Positions 1 to 8,758 are shown, counted from the stretch's first letter. The stretch: DNA of 33,639 bases from Acetatifactor muris (GCF_024623325.1 NZ_JANJZD010000044.1:1-33639), one strand, 5' to 3'. Program-made: numbers and translations. Notes: generated by a model not told the origin, from the letters alone.

Positions 1-75
1 ATGTCACTAAGAAGGAAGCGGTTTAACATAAGCTTTGCACCGGCACAGTTTATCGAAGAACTGATGAAAATTTAA
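1..75 (+). CDS. C-terminal tail of an unidentified protein, cut by the window edge
   Basis: Frame 1 is open from the first base to a TAA at 73-75 and reads 24 residues ending in PAQFIEELMKI. Whether the ATG at position 1 is a real start cannot be judged because the sequence before it is missing. The stretch is too short to assign to a family. It lies just upstream of a broken oxidoreductase fragment, so it may be part of the same decayed segment. Confidence 0.25.
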   Translation: MSLRRKRFNISFAPAQFIEELMKI

Positions 76-113
76 AAATCCGCAATTTAGGATTTGAGTG
101 GGAGTAAACATTC

Positions 114-446
114 ATGCGTTTGTCGTGCATGGACGGCGGCTCTACTTTACAAGACAGTATCGCGGCGGCAAAATTATTGGAACATGCAGGAGTTGACCTG
201 TTGGATATTTCCGGCGGTTTTTGCGGATTTGTAAGACCTGATTATAAAGAACAGGGGTATTTCAGTGAAATTACACAAGCTGCAAAAGCAGTTGTAAATA
301 TACCTGTTATATTAACCGGGGGAATTACAGAAGCTGATATGGCAGAATTATTATTAAAAAATGGTGAAGCTGATTTAATTGGCGTAGGACGAGCAATTAT
401 GAAAAACTCTTTATGGGCAAAAGAAGCAATAACAAAAATTGGTTAA
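114..446 (+). pseudogene. 5'-truncated Old Yellow Enzyme-type FMN oxidoreductase
   Basis: The 110 residues match the C-terminal third of the OYE / NADH:flavin oxidoreductase TIM barrel. RLSCMDGG is followed by a helix, then GVDLLDISGG, the late-barrel strand IPVILTGGIT and the phosphate-binding end ADLIGVGRAIM. Family members run about 330-380 residues, so the N-terminal two thirds, with most of the FMN and substrate site, are missing. There is an in-frame stop at 105-107 just before the first ATG, and no good ribosome site precedes that ATG. The frame immediately upstream reads GVNIH, which suggests the original gene continued there before a frameshift. I read this as a non-functional remnant; neighbouring fragments are also broken. 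Confidence 0.7.
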
Positions 447-661
447 TACAATAATGTTATTTGAAATTATCAAAAGGCAACTATAAACTATGAACTGCCC
501 TATGTGATAGCTTCTCGGAATCTCAATGAATGTGATTCTAACTGAAAATTGACAACTGAATATCGTGCAGGAAAAGAAATTAGAGAAAAATGGACATAAA
601 CATTGGACATAGCGGGTACTATGCCTTGAAAAATCTTATGGAATCGCTTAAGATATCATTA

Positions 662-1357
662 TTAGGCGGTAAATTCTAATAATGATTCTTGAAATGCCTC
701 AGCAGAGGGCATTTCCCAGGCATCAAGATGCTGTAGCATCATGATGCCGTAGAGGCGGCAGTACCACATCTTAGTCGAGCGGTGCCTGCCGTCTTCTAAT
801 TTATAGTCCTCTTTCTCGCGCTTGTTGGAGCGCTCCACAGAAGTTCTTCTGTCATATTCCTTTTCCCATGCTTTAGAGTCCCCTGGCGGTATGTTAAACA
901 ACCTTGGATTGTCATCGGTAAAGATGTGTACGGTCCTGCCGTATTTCGCCGGTGAACAGGGATGTTCGCAGAAACAGCCCTGCCTGCGGTTTGCTTTTGG
1001 ACACCGGTATTTTGCCCGGTGTTTGGCAGCCTCATATCCATCTTTGTGCATACGTAAGCCCAGCTTGCAGACCGGAACGCTGTCCTTGCCCATGGTGAAA
1101 TCATCCTTATAAGTGAAATATCCGGTATGACCGGGATTGAGGTCAATAAAAGGCGTGATCGTTTCCCGTTTGCAGTAATCATAAACAGAGTAAGCATCAT
1201 GGGCGGAATCCAGAAGGAGCTTTTCTATATGGAACTGTGGAAGATATGCTTTCATAGTGAAAAAGGAATGGAGAAAAGAAAGCATATCATGCCGGGAGGC
1301 CTGTTCTAAAAGAGGAAACACAGGGAGATCGCTGTAGGAATCGGAAGCCACATACAT
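662..1357 (-). pseudogene. C-terminal half of a DDE transposase (IS1182-like)
   Basis: The 231-residue reading frame resembles the C-terminal half of large DDE transposases of the IS1182/IS4-like group. Landmarks are LLLDSAHDAYSVYDYC (second catalytic-Asp region), the PFIDLNPGH segment, a Cys-rich insert (YRCPKANRRQGCFCEHPC) and RTSVERSNKREKEDY, which carries the likely catalytic Glu. Full-length relatives are about 450-550 residues, so the N-terminal half is gone. Upstream the frame stays open only about 15 codons to a TAA near 1403, across a junction with an unrelated permease fragment on the other strand. I could not identify terminal inverted repeats. The element is dead on this evidence; the family name is from memory. 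Confidence 0.75.
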
Positions 1358-1361
1358 GTAG

Positions 1362-1559
1362 AGATGGTCGCTGCTTATTGCGGTTATCCATCTGGCTGTT
1401 TCACTTTATGCAGTCGCCATGCTGGTTGCCGTGTTTGGACTGACAAATGTTCTGGTGCTTCTGCTCTGTGCGGGTACAATATCCTTGTTGTTTGCCTTTA
1501 TCTATATGGTAATGTATTTTAGTACCGCAAAAACCTATTGCAAAATAGTGATGCGCTGA
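1362..1559 (+). pseudogene. C-terminal fragment of an FtsX-type ABC permease
   Basis: The frame is open from 1362 to a TGA at 1557-1559 without a proper start. It encodes two strongly hydrophobic segments, VSLYAVAMLVAVFGLTNVLV and the next about 20 residues, and ends with the basic tail TAKTYCKIVMR. That tail (T-Y-x-K-I-V) is what I recall at the end of BceB-like bacitracin-type permeases, so this is probably the last two transmembrane helices of one. The rest is lost at the junction with the transposase remnant around 1358-1375, where two 5'-truncated genes meet head to head. Confidence 0.55.
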
Positions 1560-1591
1560 TGGAAAGGAGCAAATATGAGTTTTAATTGCTG

Positions 1592-1693
1592 ATGAAGAAA
1601 CAGGAAATGCCCGATTATTACAAATGGTATCTGCGCATACCGGGAATTTTGCTTATTTTGTTTGGCATGGGTGTCCGTGAAGGATATGGATAA
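1592..1693 (+). pseudogene. N-terminal stub of a small membrane protein
   Basis: This 33-residue frame starts MKKQEMPDYYKWYLRIPG, has one hydrophobic run (ILLILFG) and ends at TAA 1691-1693. It follows the permease fragment closely. A five-codon ORF (1575-1592) with an AAGGAG ribosome site ends just on its ATG, so translation could be coupled. Reading through about 1660 it switches into sequence belonging, in another frame, to the flavoprotein remnant. The natural C-terminus is therefore probably missing. No family assigned. Confidence 0.35.
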
Positions 1694-2060
1694 AATCAGT
1701 CATTATTATGAACGCTTTATTATTTACATGGAAGAAAACCATCACCTGCATATCAGCAGGCAGACGAAGGAAGAAAAGTGGCTGATGCCGCATATCCGTC
1801 CGGGATGCCGTGTTGACTACGGCGTGGGGCGCATCCCTTTTGCAGGGGAAGTCGCCGGGGTCTTAAACCCGATGGGCGAGGGCATATCTGCCGGGATGGG
1901 GAGCGGGTACTGCGTTGCTGTTGCAGTCATGGAACATTTCGATAACCCGGAAACAGTCCGGGAGGCATACAGGCAAAGCACGGAAAATCTGAAATCCTAT
2001 ATGCAGCGCCAGTGGAGCCTTGTGGGTGGGATGGCCGGCACGTTCAGGGAGATGGAATAA
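1662..2060 (+). pseudogene. C-terminal fragment of a geranylgeranyl-reductase-like FAD oxidoreductase
   Basis: From about 1668 the translation matches the end of the geranylgeranyl reductase / FixC-like flavoprotein family. GRIPFAGEVAGVLNPMGEGISAGMGSG is the conserved C-terminal FAD-contact motif (G-D/E-x-A-G-x-x-x-P-x-x-G-E-G-I). The N-terminal Rossmann GxGxxG half is absent; intact members are about 350-400 residues. The only upstream start in frame is a TTG at 1662 inside the junction sequence, with no ribosome site. It is likely a remnant created by the same rearrangements that trimmed its neighbours. Confidence 0.7.
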
Positions 2061-2115
2061 ATGTGAAAAGGGCTGCTCGATACCCACAGGCAAAACCCAT
2101 ATACAAACACACAAA

Positions 2116-2185
2116 CCCTTATATTATCACGGCAACATGCCGGGAGTTTTTGTGATAATATAAGGGTTTCCGTGATAGTATAGGG
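2116..2185. repeat. Iteron-like repeat with a perfect 15-bp dyad, copy 1
   Basis: CCCTTATATTATCAC (2116-2130) is a perfect inverted match of GTGATAATATAAGGG (2152-2166). A further degenerate unit TTTCCGTGATAGTATAGGG follows to 2185. Related units recur at 13881-13966. Both copies lie directly 3' of a leftward two-component gene. It could be a bidirectional terminator between convergent genes, but there is no clean T-run, and the multiple units look more like a protein-binding or recombination site. Confidence 0.7.
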
Positions 2186-2188
2186 CAT

Positions 2189-3502
2189 CTATTGCTGTTT
2201 TAAGGGAATAAATATTTTGAAAGTGCAGCCCCCTCCAGCGGTATCAAATAGCCAAATTTTTCCCTCCAGTTTATTAACCAATTCATTTGCAATACTAAGT
2301 CCGAGTCCAAAATGCTCTCTTTGGGTACGGGACTTGTCACATTGGAAGAAACGGTTAAATATAAAAGGTTTGTCTTTGTCGTTGATACCAATCCCATGAT
2401 CAATAACTGTAATTGTTAATTTATTTTTTTCTACTGACGCATTTAATGAAATTTCAGATTCAGGCAGGGAGTATGAAACAGCATTATCAAGAAAAATACT
2501 GATAATCTGGTTTAGTCTGTCCGTATCAGAATAAAATGGCGGATAACATTCATCTGGTATATTAAGTTGTAACAGTATATTCTTTTTTTTACAAATCTGC
2601 TCGTATTTTGTATATAGGTTTATCAATAGCGTGTCAATATTTATTTCTTCCATGCGAAAAGACCAATTTCCGGCATCAATGGATGAGAGCAGGAGCAGAT
2701 CCCCAATGAGCCGTGACATCCGTGATACTTCCAAATCAATAACATGGATATGGTCTTTTACGGTATCGGGCGTATCCGGTATGGCGGCAATCATTTCAGC
2801 AGAGGAAAGGATTGCCGCTAATGGAGCTTTGCATTCATGAGAAACAGCAGCAATAAAATCTTTCTGGCTCTGTATCGCTGCTTCTGTTGGTTTTACCGTG
2901 ATTCTGGTAAGAATCCGGGATAGGAAAATGATAAAAAGGAAAACACCCAGCCATATGCATATATAAAACTTTAATTCAGGCAACAGCAAAGAGGCGAAAC
3001 TGTCGCTTTCTTTTACAATAAATAATCCATATGTAATGCCGTAGCCTGTAACAATCTCACAAAAGATGCAGTCATAATTTTTCCTGTCTGGCATACTGAT
3101 GGTATATGCTGCAGACTGACCACTGCTTACGCAATCTTTTAACTCAAGAGGGCTGAGTGCATAGCCTGAATGGTGTTGCAGTGTATCCAGAAAGGTATCT
3201 ATAATCGCAGAACAATCTTCTAAATTCTCACTTTGGTATAAAAAAGAGTCTGTATCTGAAAATAGCCGGAAAGAGTAGTGAAGCCAGGAACTATTTTCAT
3301 AATCAGACAAAATTTCCCTGTAATCAGAGTTCTTTTCCATTGAAAAGATTAGCATGGATGCCATTCTGTTTAAGTAGGCAATCGAATTTTTTCTTTTTTC
3401 CTTAATGTTTTGATGGATTAACAAACAAAATACAATAGTAAAGACCAGCATGAGTGAGCCGATCAGTAAAATATGGAGATTCCGTTTAAGCCTTTTAACC
3501 AT
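2189..3502 (-). CDS. Two-component sensor histidine kinase (HisKA type), module 1
   Basis: A 437-residue membrane kinase. A first transmembrane helix (about 8-31) is followed by an extracytoplasmic sensor region of about 140 residues, a second helix (about 177-198), then HisKA with H-box VSHECKAPL (His about 222). The HATPase domain shows an N-box (IFLDNAVSYS), G1 (DHGIGI) and G2 (FGLGLSIA). It should phosphorylate the regulator encoded immediately upstream. I chose the ATG at 3502 because it overlaps the regulator's stop by 8 nt (ATGGTTAA), the classic coupled arrangement; an in-frame start 16 codons earlier lies inside the regulator gene. The architecture resembles sensors paired with peptide-resistance transporters, and such a transporter is divergent here. 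The inducing signal is unknown. Confidence 0.9.
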   Translation of the reverse strand: MVKRLKRNLHILLIGSLMLVFTIVFCLLIHQNIKEKRKNSIAYLNRMASMLIFSMEKNSDYREILSDYENSSWLHYSFRLFSDTDSFLYQSENLEDCSAIIDTFLDTLQHHSGYALSPLELKDCVSSGQSAAYTISMPDRKNYDCIFCEIVTGYGITYGLFIVKESDSFASLLLPELKFYICIWLGVFLFIIFLSRILTRITVKPTEAAIQSQKDFIAAVSHECKAPLAAILSSAEMIAAIPDTPDTVKDHIHVIDLEVSRMSRLIGDLLLLSSIDAGNWSFRMEEINIDTLLINLYTKYEQICKKKNILLQLNIPDECYPPFYSDTDRLNQIISIFLDNAVSYSLPESEISLNASVEKNKLTITVIDHGIGINDKDKPFIFNRFFQCDKSRTQREHFGLGLSIANELVNKLEGKIWLFDTAGGGCTFKIFIPLKQQ

Positions 3503-4181
3503 TTCCAACCTCCAGTATATATCCGGAACCGTACACGGAAGAAAGAACACAGCCGCTTGCTATTGTACGGATGCGTTTCCGCAGAAAATAGATGTAGTTA
3601 TCCAGGTTTCCCGTTTCCAAAGATGCGTCAGCTTCCCACACTTTTTGTATCAGTTGTTCTCTGGCCAGCAGGGTGTCAGGCTGTTCCAAAAAAACTTGCA
3701 TCAGGTGGAATTCCGTGGGTGTCAGTGTTACGGAACTTTTTGGACCCGTAAGCAGCCTTTTTGCCATGTCAAGAGAAATGTCATGGAAAGAAAGACTGCT
3801 TTGTCTGCTTAGATTGGCAGGTCTGCGGGTTAAAGCACGGATGCGTGCAGAAAGTTCCTCCATATGAAAAGGTTTTGAGAGATAATCATCCGCACCGCTG
3901 TCCAGACCTTCAATTTTATTCTGTAATTCAGACATTCCTGTTATGATAATGACAGGAATCTGTATCTGCTTGTTCCGCATCGCTTTTATGATCGTGAGTC
4001 CATCTACAATAGGGAGCATCCGGTCAATGACTGCAAGGTCATAACTGTTGTTTCTGTCCAGGGCAAGCAAAAAGCCCTCTTCGCCGTCACCGCAGGCATC
4101 AACAATATAGCCTTCTTTTGTGAGCTGCTGTTTCACATTGTTGCAAAGGTATTTATCATCTTCTAAAAGTAAAATCTTCAT
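3495..4181 (-). CDS. OmpR/PhoB-type response regulator, module 1
   Basis: A 228-residue regulator. The receiver domain has acidic residues E7/D8/D9, the phospho-acceptor D53 in LAVIDRMLP, the switch Thr in IIITGMS and the invariant Lys in SKPFH. A winged-helix output domain follows (LTPTEFHLMQVFLEQ, REQLIQKVW, YGSGYIL). I placed the start at the ATG at 4181 because a GGAGATG ribosome site precedes it and the protein then begins MKILLLEDD; longer upstream reading is unconserved. It is cotranscribed with the kinase (8-nt overlap) and divergent from the ABC transporter operon, its likely target. Confidence 0.93.
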   Translation of the reverse strand: MKILLLEDDKYLCNNVKQQLTKEGYIVDACGDGEEGFLLALDRNNSYDLAVIDRMLPIVDGLTIIKAMRNKQIQIPVIIITGMSELQNKIEGLDSGADDYLSKPFHMEELSARIRALTRRPANLSRQSSLSFHDISLDMAKRLLTGPKSSVTLTPTEFHLMQVFLEQPDTLLAREQLIQKVWEADASLETGNLDNYIYFLRKRIRTIASGCVLSSVYGSGYILEVGNG

Positions 4182-4302
4182 AGCATCATCTCCGTATTGA
4201 ATTAATATGTTTTTGGCTCCAGTGAAGATGGGAAAAACTGGACTGCAGACAAGGTTATCATCCAGAAGTGGGAAAACAACTAAAGTTGTTAGGGAGGAAG
4301 TA
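4182..4302. promoter_or_regulatory. Divergent promoter region with a 16-bp dyad, module 1
   Basis: This 121-bp gap separates the leftward regulator/kinase operon from the rightward transporter operon. It contains the dyad AACAACT-AA-AGTTGTT at 4275-4290, directly before the AGGGAGGAAG ribosome site of the first permease. The dyad could be a regulator operator or a hairpin that limits ribosome access. I see no clean sigma-70 hexamers. Confidence 0.45.
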
Positions 4303-5502
4303 ATGAATTGTTTTGTAAGGGCATCTAAATATTTGTATAGGAAAAAGCGGAAGGCAATCCTGTTGCTGCTCTTATTTCTGGTGATTAACGTGATGGTGTC
4401 AGGAACCCTGGCAATCCGTGCATCTTCCCTCAGACTGGCGGAGGAACTGAGGAAGAATTCAGAGGGCAAGATCATGCTGGAAAGCCTGGACAGGCAAAGT
4501 GGTTTTAAGGAACAAGACCTGCAGGAGATCATGGCAGCCGAAAATATAAACTGGATCAACCGGATATCCGAGACGAATTGTTTATCCTCACAGATGTTCC
4601 CGGTTGCAGGAAATGCGGAATCAGAAGATTTGTTTGATGTCCACGGATATGATGAACTGGAAAAAGACAGCCCGTTTGCGGAGCATATTTACCGGGTCGT
4701 AGAAGGATATTTTCCGCAAAGCCGGGACGAAATCATAATAAATAAGTATCTGGCAGAGAAGAACGGGATACAGGTGGGGGAAAAAATATTACTCCAGTCT
4801 ATAGAACAGCAGGCAGTGGAAGCCGTTGTCACAGGCTTTTTTCTGGCGGGAGATGAAGAACGGCAGACAGAGAATGTGGCTACAGCCAATCGGATTGAAA
4901 ACCAGCTTTATGCCACTACCGATTTTGTAAATACGCTTTACGGGGAGAAAAAATTTATCAATGCAGTGGTTTATGTAAATGATCCGGAGCTGCTTGGGAA
5001 TACATCAGGTATATTGGCAGAAATGTATGAAGGGCGTGCAGTGATAAGTTCGATGGATAATACGTTCCAGAGATTGAGCCTGACGATTGGGCAGACTGAG
5101 AGGATCACTTTCCTGATCCTTTTGATGACAATCCTTGTTGGGTGTGCGGTTGCAGGGCTGCTGCTTGCCATGTGGACGCGGGGCAGAAAAAAGGAGATTG
5201 CCGTGCTGGTCAGCCTTGGTGTGTCAAAAGGGAATATATTTCTGCAAATGCTATCGGAGGAACTATTCCTGTATGGGCTTGCATTTATAGGGGCGCAGGT
5301 GATTACAGTATTGCTTTTGCCTGTCGTGGGCGGCAGAATGGAGCATCTGCAGGGAAACAACTCCATGCTGCAGCTTTCCACTGGCGGCATGATAGCCAGC
5401 CTTTGTGCAGGACTGGCAGGGGTGATGATATTGACGGGGATTTCTGTTTTCCCATACATGAAAAAGCAGGTCAAAGAAGTCCTGTCAGAAATGGAGGGGT
5501 AG
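4303..5502 (+). CDS. MacB/FtsX-type ABC transporter permease (Vex-like), first of a pair
   Basis: A 399-residue permease. An N-terminal helix (about 18-38) is followed by a MacB-type periplasmic-core-like extracytoplasmic region of about 230 residues, including a conserved-looking VVEGYFPQSRDEIIINKYLA stretch. The C-terminal FtsX block has three helices and the cytoplasmic RKKEIAVLVSLGVSKG motif, which contacts the ATPase. The start is ATG 4303, preceded by GGGAGGAAGTA; an ATG further upstream at 4207 lies in the promoter region. The gene is almost contiguous with the second permease. The order permease-permease-ATPase beside a two-component system recalls the pneumococcal Vex/Vnc arrangement, but that is an analogy. 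The substrate is unknown; a peptide is plausible given the peptidase gene in the same run. Confidence 0.88.
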   Translation: MNCFVRASKYLYRKKRKAILLLLLFLVINVMVSGTLAIRASSLRLAEELRKNSEGKIMLESLDRQSGFKEQDLQEIMAAENINWINRISETNCLSSQMFPVAGNAESEDLFDVHGYDELEKDSPFAEHIYRVVEGYFPQSRDEIIINKYLAEKNGIQVGEKILLQSIEQQAVEAVVTGFFLAGDEERQTENVATANRIENQLYATTDFVNTLYGEKKFINAVVYVNDPELLGNTSGILAEMYEGRAVISSMDNTFQRLSLTIGQTERITFLILLMTILVGCAVAGLLLAMWTRGRKKEIAVLVSLGVSKGNIFLQMLSEELFLYGLAFIGAQVITVLLLPVVGGRMEHLQGNNSMLQLSTGGMIASLCAGLAGVMILTGISVFPYMKKQVKEVLSEMEG

Positions 5503-5503
5503 T

Positions 5504-6937
5504 ATGAATATTTTTAGTTTAAGCATTCGGTGTCTGGCTCGAAAAAGGGTAAGGACAATCCTGCTTTTTTGCATTGTATTTTTGGCATCTGGTTTTATTT
5601 ATGCAGGATGGGCATGCAGGTCAGCAAGTGTGCAGACACAGACAGAAGGAAAGCGTGCAATAGGTGCATCTTTCCGACTGGAAGAAAATGAGGCAAACAG
5701 ACATGTGCGATCATCAGAAGCAATAAAGAAGATTGGAGACAGTGCAAATGGGAGTGCGGACGGTACGCATGTGGAACAACTGGAATCCGGAGATTGGATG
5801 ATATGGCATGACAACTCGTTTGAAACTTTGCAGATGGATGATATTTTAACGCTTGCCAGTCAGGATGGAATTGCAGAGTACAATATCACAACGGTCAATA
5901 CCGTTGTAAACGCTGTAAATTTTATGCGTATAGAAGATCCGGATATGGAGCAGTTTGGAGAAGGAAATTGGGTTTCTCTACGCGGAAATCAGGAAATGCG
6001 TCTTGATATGGATGTGCAGAGTGGAAATATCGAGGTGCGGGAAGGACGTATGATTGCAGAGGATGACAAGGATGTATGTGTCATCTCAAGAGAACTCGCT
6101 GATTTAAACGGCTTAAAATTGGGGGATACATTGGAATTTAACAAGCGGAGCGAACCAGAAACAGCCACAGTCTGTCAGGCGGAGATTATAGGGATTTATG
6201 AAACCATCTATAAAATGACGCCTGTCATGTATGGTGACAGTTACAGAAGCGAGAATGTTATTTTTACGGATTTGCGGTTCCCTGAGAAGGCGGAAGGGCA
6301 TGAAAACGATCCTTTATATCAATATGCAACTTTTTGGGTGGAGAATGTGGACGAATATGACACGATCAAAGAGCAGATGAAACAGGCGGACATTGACTGG
6401 AACCGTTATGATTTTCTGGACAATACCGGAATGAGTGATACAGTGGCATCAAATTTTGGGGATATGGAAACGATGAGTACAGTCATTCTGGTGCTGGTTA
6501 TATGTTCCAGTGTTGTGATACTTTTTTTAGTCTGCTTGTTTTGGCTGGGGAACAGGGTACATGAGATTGGCGTATTGTTGGCAATGGGGAAAAGAAAGAG
6601 CATGATTGTCATGCAGATGCTTTTGGAAGGGATTTTGATCGGGAGCATTGCATTTGGGCTTGCTACATTTTGTGCGCCTGCTATTTCCGAGAATGTTGCA
6701 GATTATCTGGTAGGATACGAACTGGAACAGCAGGAAACAGAAAAAAATGCAGAACAGGGCATAAAATTGTATCTGGAAGACGATACGGAAGTTGTTGGGG
6801 TGCAGGTAGCTGTGACAGGAGAAGTGATCCTGCTGTCAGTCTGTTCCGTTTTGGGAATCATTGTGGCGGCTGTCCTTTTTTCATGCGTGTCTGTGGCAGT
6901 GAAGAAACCGCAGGAGATTTTGAGCAGGATGAGCTAA
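5504..6937 (+). CDS. MacB/FtsX-type ABC transporter permease, second of a pair
   Basis: A 477-residue partner permease. It has an N-terminal helix (about 16-34), a long extracytoplasmic domain to about residue 325, then three C-terminal helices with the FtsX coupling motif HEIGVLLAMGKRKSMI. Its ATG is one base after the upstream stop, so the two permeases are surely coexpressed. An acidic, Gln/Glu-rich loop (about 405-435, ELEQQETEKN) interrupts the usual short loop between the last helices. The extracytoplasmic domain carries the REGRM and SRELADLNGLKLGDTLEF landmarks common in MacB-core domains. With the previous permease it should form a heterodimeric channel driven by the ATPase encoded next. 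Confidence 0.87.
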   Translation: MNIFSLSIRCLARKRVRTILLFCIVFLASGFIYAGWACRSASVQTQTEGKRAIGASFRLEENEANRHVRSSEAIKKIGDSANGSADGTHVEQLESGDWMIWHDNSFETLQMDDILTLASQDGIAEYNITTVNTVVNAVNFMRIEDPDMEQFGEGNWVSLRGNQEMRLDMDVQSGNIEVREGRMIAEDDKDVCVISRELADLNGLKLGDTLEFNKRSEPETATVCQAEIIGIYETIYKMTPVMYGDSYRSENVIFTDLRFPEKAEGHENDPLYQYATFWVENVDEYDTIKEQMKQADIDWNRYDFLDNTGMSDTVASNFGDMETMSTVILVLVICSSVVILFLVCLFWLGNRVHEIGVLLAMGKRKSMIVMQMLLEGILIGSIAFGLATFCAPAISENVADYLVGYELEQQETEKNAEQGIKLYLEDDTEVVGVQVAVTGEVILLSVCSVLGIIVAAVLFSCVSVAVKKPQEILSRMS

Positions 6938-6963
6938 GTGAAAAAGATTGGAGAGTGGATGAT

Positions 6964-7611
6964 ATGTTGGAATTAAAAGATGTTACTTACTTTTATAAAT
7001 CTCAAACTGATAAGATAGTTTTAGACAAAATATCTTATCAGTTTGAAAAGGGAAAGCTGTATGCGATATTGGGGGCAAGTGGTGGTGGAAAAACCACGCT
7101 GCTGTCACTCTTGGCAGGGCTGGATATTCCTGTTGAGGGAAAAATAACCGTTTCAGGCATGGAGATTCAAAAGAGCAGCCTGAATCTGCACAGAAAGAAC
7201 AATGTTTCGCTGATTTTCCAGAATTATAATCTGATTGATTATCTGACGCCCATTGAGAATGTAAAACTTGGCGGGAAAGCCAATGCGGAGGAATTGCTGG
7301 CGCAGATGGGCATTGATGAAGCACAGCGGAAAAGAAATGTGATGCAGTTGTCCGGAGGTCAGCAGCAGAGGGTAGCCATTGCAAGGGCATTGGCGAGCAT
7401 GGCGCCCATTCTGTTAGCTGATGAGCCGACAGGAAATCTGGACGAGGATACTGCGAATGAGATTATATCCATTTTTCAGAAACTGGCTCATGAACAGGAA
7501 AAATGTGTGATTGTAGTTACCCACAGCAGGGAACTGGCAGAGCAGGCGGATATCGTCCTGCGGTTAAAGAAAGGGAAAATCGCAGACGACACAGGCAGCG
7601 GAGAAAATTAG
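6964..7611 (+). CDS. ABC transporter ATP-binding protein (LolD/MacB/Vex2-like), module 1
   Basis: A 215-residue ATPase with all core motifs: Walker A GASGGGKTT, Q-loop FQNYNLIDYL, signature LSGGQQQRVAIARAL, Walker B ILLADEPTGNLD and switch His in VVTHSRE. In the Walker A the usual GASGSGK has Gly for Ser, a tolerated change. I chose ATG 6964, giving MLELKDVTYFY, with an upstream GGAGAG site; longer in-frame extension runs back into the preceding permease gene. It energises the two permeases encoded just upstream. The 3' end is 17 bp before the peptidase gene, so one transcript probably covers all four. Confidence 0.92.
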   Translation: MLELKDVTYFYKSQTDKIVLDKISYQFEKGKLYAILGASGGGKTTLLSLLAGLDIPVEGKITVSGMEIQKSSLNLHRKNNVSLIFQNYNLIDYLTPIENVKLGGKANAEELLAQMGIDEAQRKRNVMQLSGGQQQRVAIARALASMAPILLADEPTGNLDEDTANEIISIFQKLAHEQEKCVIVVTHSRELAEQADIVLRLKKGKIADDTGSGEN

Positions 7612-7628
7612 ATACGATTGTGAGGAAC

Positions 7629-8597
7629 ATGGATGGTAGCAGGTGGCAGATGGAGAGCAGAAGAAAAAAACAGCAGATAAGGTGGATATCACTGTTAGTC
7701 AGAGTGGCGGTTTTGGTTGTGATTGTGTTCTGTATCAGAAATATCTATGCCCGTCTGGAAGAAATGCAGATGGAACTGGAGCGGCTGGAAACACAGCAAT
7801 ATGGGATGGTACAAACCAGCGCAGATGCGCATTCACCAGATAAATTGGATGATGTAGATTATGTTGGCAGCCTTGATACATGGGAAGTTGGCAAGCCTAT
7901 AGAACGCACGGAAGCAGAAGTCTTGCAGCGGCTGGGTGAGCTGGGGCAGACCAGCTCCTTGATAGAAGGGATCTGTCAAAATCATTCCCAGTATCCGAAG
8001 GAGCTGCTTGCAGCACTGGCAAATAATCCAGAAATGGCGGATTTTGTCTCTGGGTATCCTGATCAAAACGGAGTGACAGGGGGAATTACTGCATCCGAAA
8101 AAGAGCAGGAATTTCCACTGTTTCTCCAATGGGACAGGCGCTGGGGGTATGAGTCCTATGGGGATAGCTGTATCGGGCTGGCAGGCTGCGGTCCAACGTG
8201 TCTGTCTATGGTATTGTTCTATCTGACCGGGGATGAAACGCATACTCCAGACAGTATCGCCGCATACAGTATGAAAAATGGATATTATGTGGAAGGAACC
8301 GGCACATCATGGGCCTTGATGGAGGATTTACCAAAGCTGTATGGCATTAAAGTCTCATCCATAAGTTCAAGTGCAAATAATATGAGGGCAGTGCTTGATA
8401 ATGGCGGAATCATCATATGTGCTATGGGGAAAGGGGATTTCACAATATCCGGTCATTACATTGTCATATATGGGTATGATAACGAAGGATTTATGGTAAA
8501 CGATCCTAACTGTGTAGCAAGGAGCGGTAGGAGATGGACATTCAGTGAGATTGAAAATCAGATTAAAAGTATATGGGTATATGACAAAGAGAAATAG
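7629..8597 (+). CDS. Membrane-anchored C39-like (papain-fold) cysteine peptidase
   Basis: A 322-residue protein. A basic N-terminus precedes a single transmembrane anchor (about 19-36), a coiled-coil-like stretch (about 40-57), a linker, and a C39_2-type domain (about 160-318). Catalytic candidates are C187 in LAGCGPTC, H276 in SGHYIVIYGY and D292 in VNDPN, in the order expected for this fold. With the anchor near the N-terminus the domain should sit outside the cell. Start ATG 7629 follows TGAGGAAC. It ends the transporter operon, so it may trim or degrade a peptide handled by that transporter. Unlike bacteriocin exporters, the peptidase is separate from the ATPase. It could alternatively act on cell-wall or host proteins. 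Confidence 0.85.
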   Translation: MDGSRWQMESRRKKQQIRWISLLVRVAVLVVIVFCIRNIYARLEEMQMELERLETQQYGMVQTSADAHSPDKLDDVDYVGSLDTWEVGKPIERTEAEVLQRLGELGQTSSLIEGICQNHSQYPKELLAALANNPEMADFVSGYPDQNGVTGGITASEKEQEFPLFLQWDRRWGYESYGDSCIGLAGCGPTCLSMVLFYLTGDETHTPDSIAAYSMKNGYYVEGTGTSWALMEDLPKLYGIKVSSISSSANNMRAVLDNGGIIICAMGKGDFTISGHYIVIYGYDNEGFMVNDPNCVARSGRRWTFSEIENQIKSIWVYDKEK

Positions 8598-8610
8598 TAA
8601 AAAAGGGAAC

Positions 8611-8722
8611 CCTACGAAAGACAAACCGCCGCACTATGGACTTCATCCGCCATATGCGGCGGTCCGCTTTTTCCGCCGGCAGGCCGGGCGGCCTGATAAG
8701 GGAAATTACCTGGAAAGCGGGG
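8611..8722 (+). repeat. Block-end repeat, copy A, with terminator-like hairpin
   Basis: Directly after the peptidase gene, CCGCCGCA (8626-8633) pairs with TGCGGCGG (8655-8662), with inner ATGG/CCAT, followed by CTTTTTCC, so it can act as a rightward intrinsic terminator. A second small dyad CAGGCC-GGGC-GGCCTG and the conserved ATTACCTGGAAAGCGGGG follow. Three other copies sit at 11118, 19553 and 25273, and conservation extends well past the terminator. Confidence 0.85.
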
Positions 8723-8758
8723 GGATTTGTATCTGCAAAATGAACCAGTCCCCATGCA

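Noticed and set aside
6670..6963. N-terminal extension of the module 1 ATPase
   Set aside because: It lies inside the preceding permease gene in another frame; the ATPase fold begins at MLELKDV.
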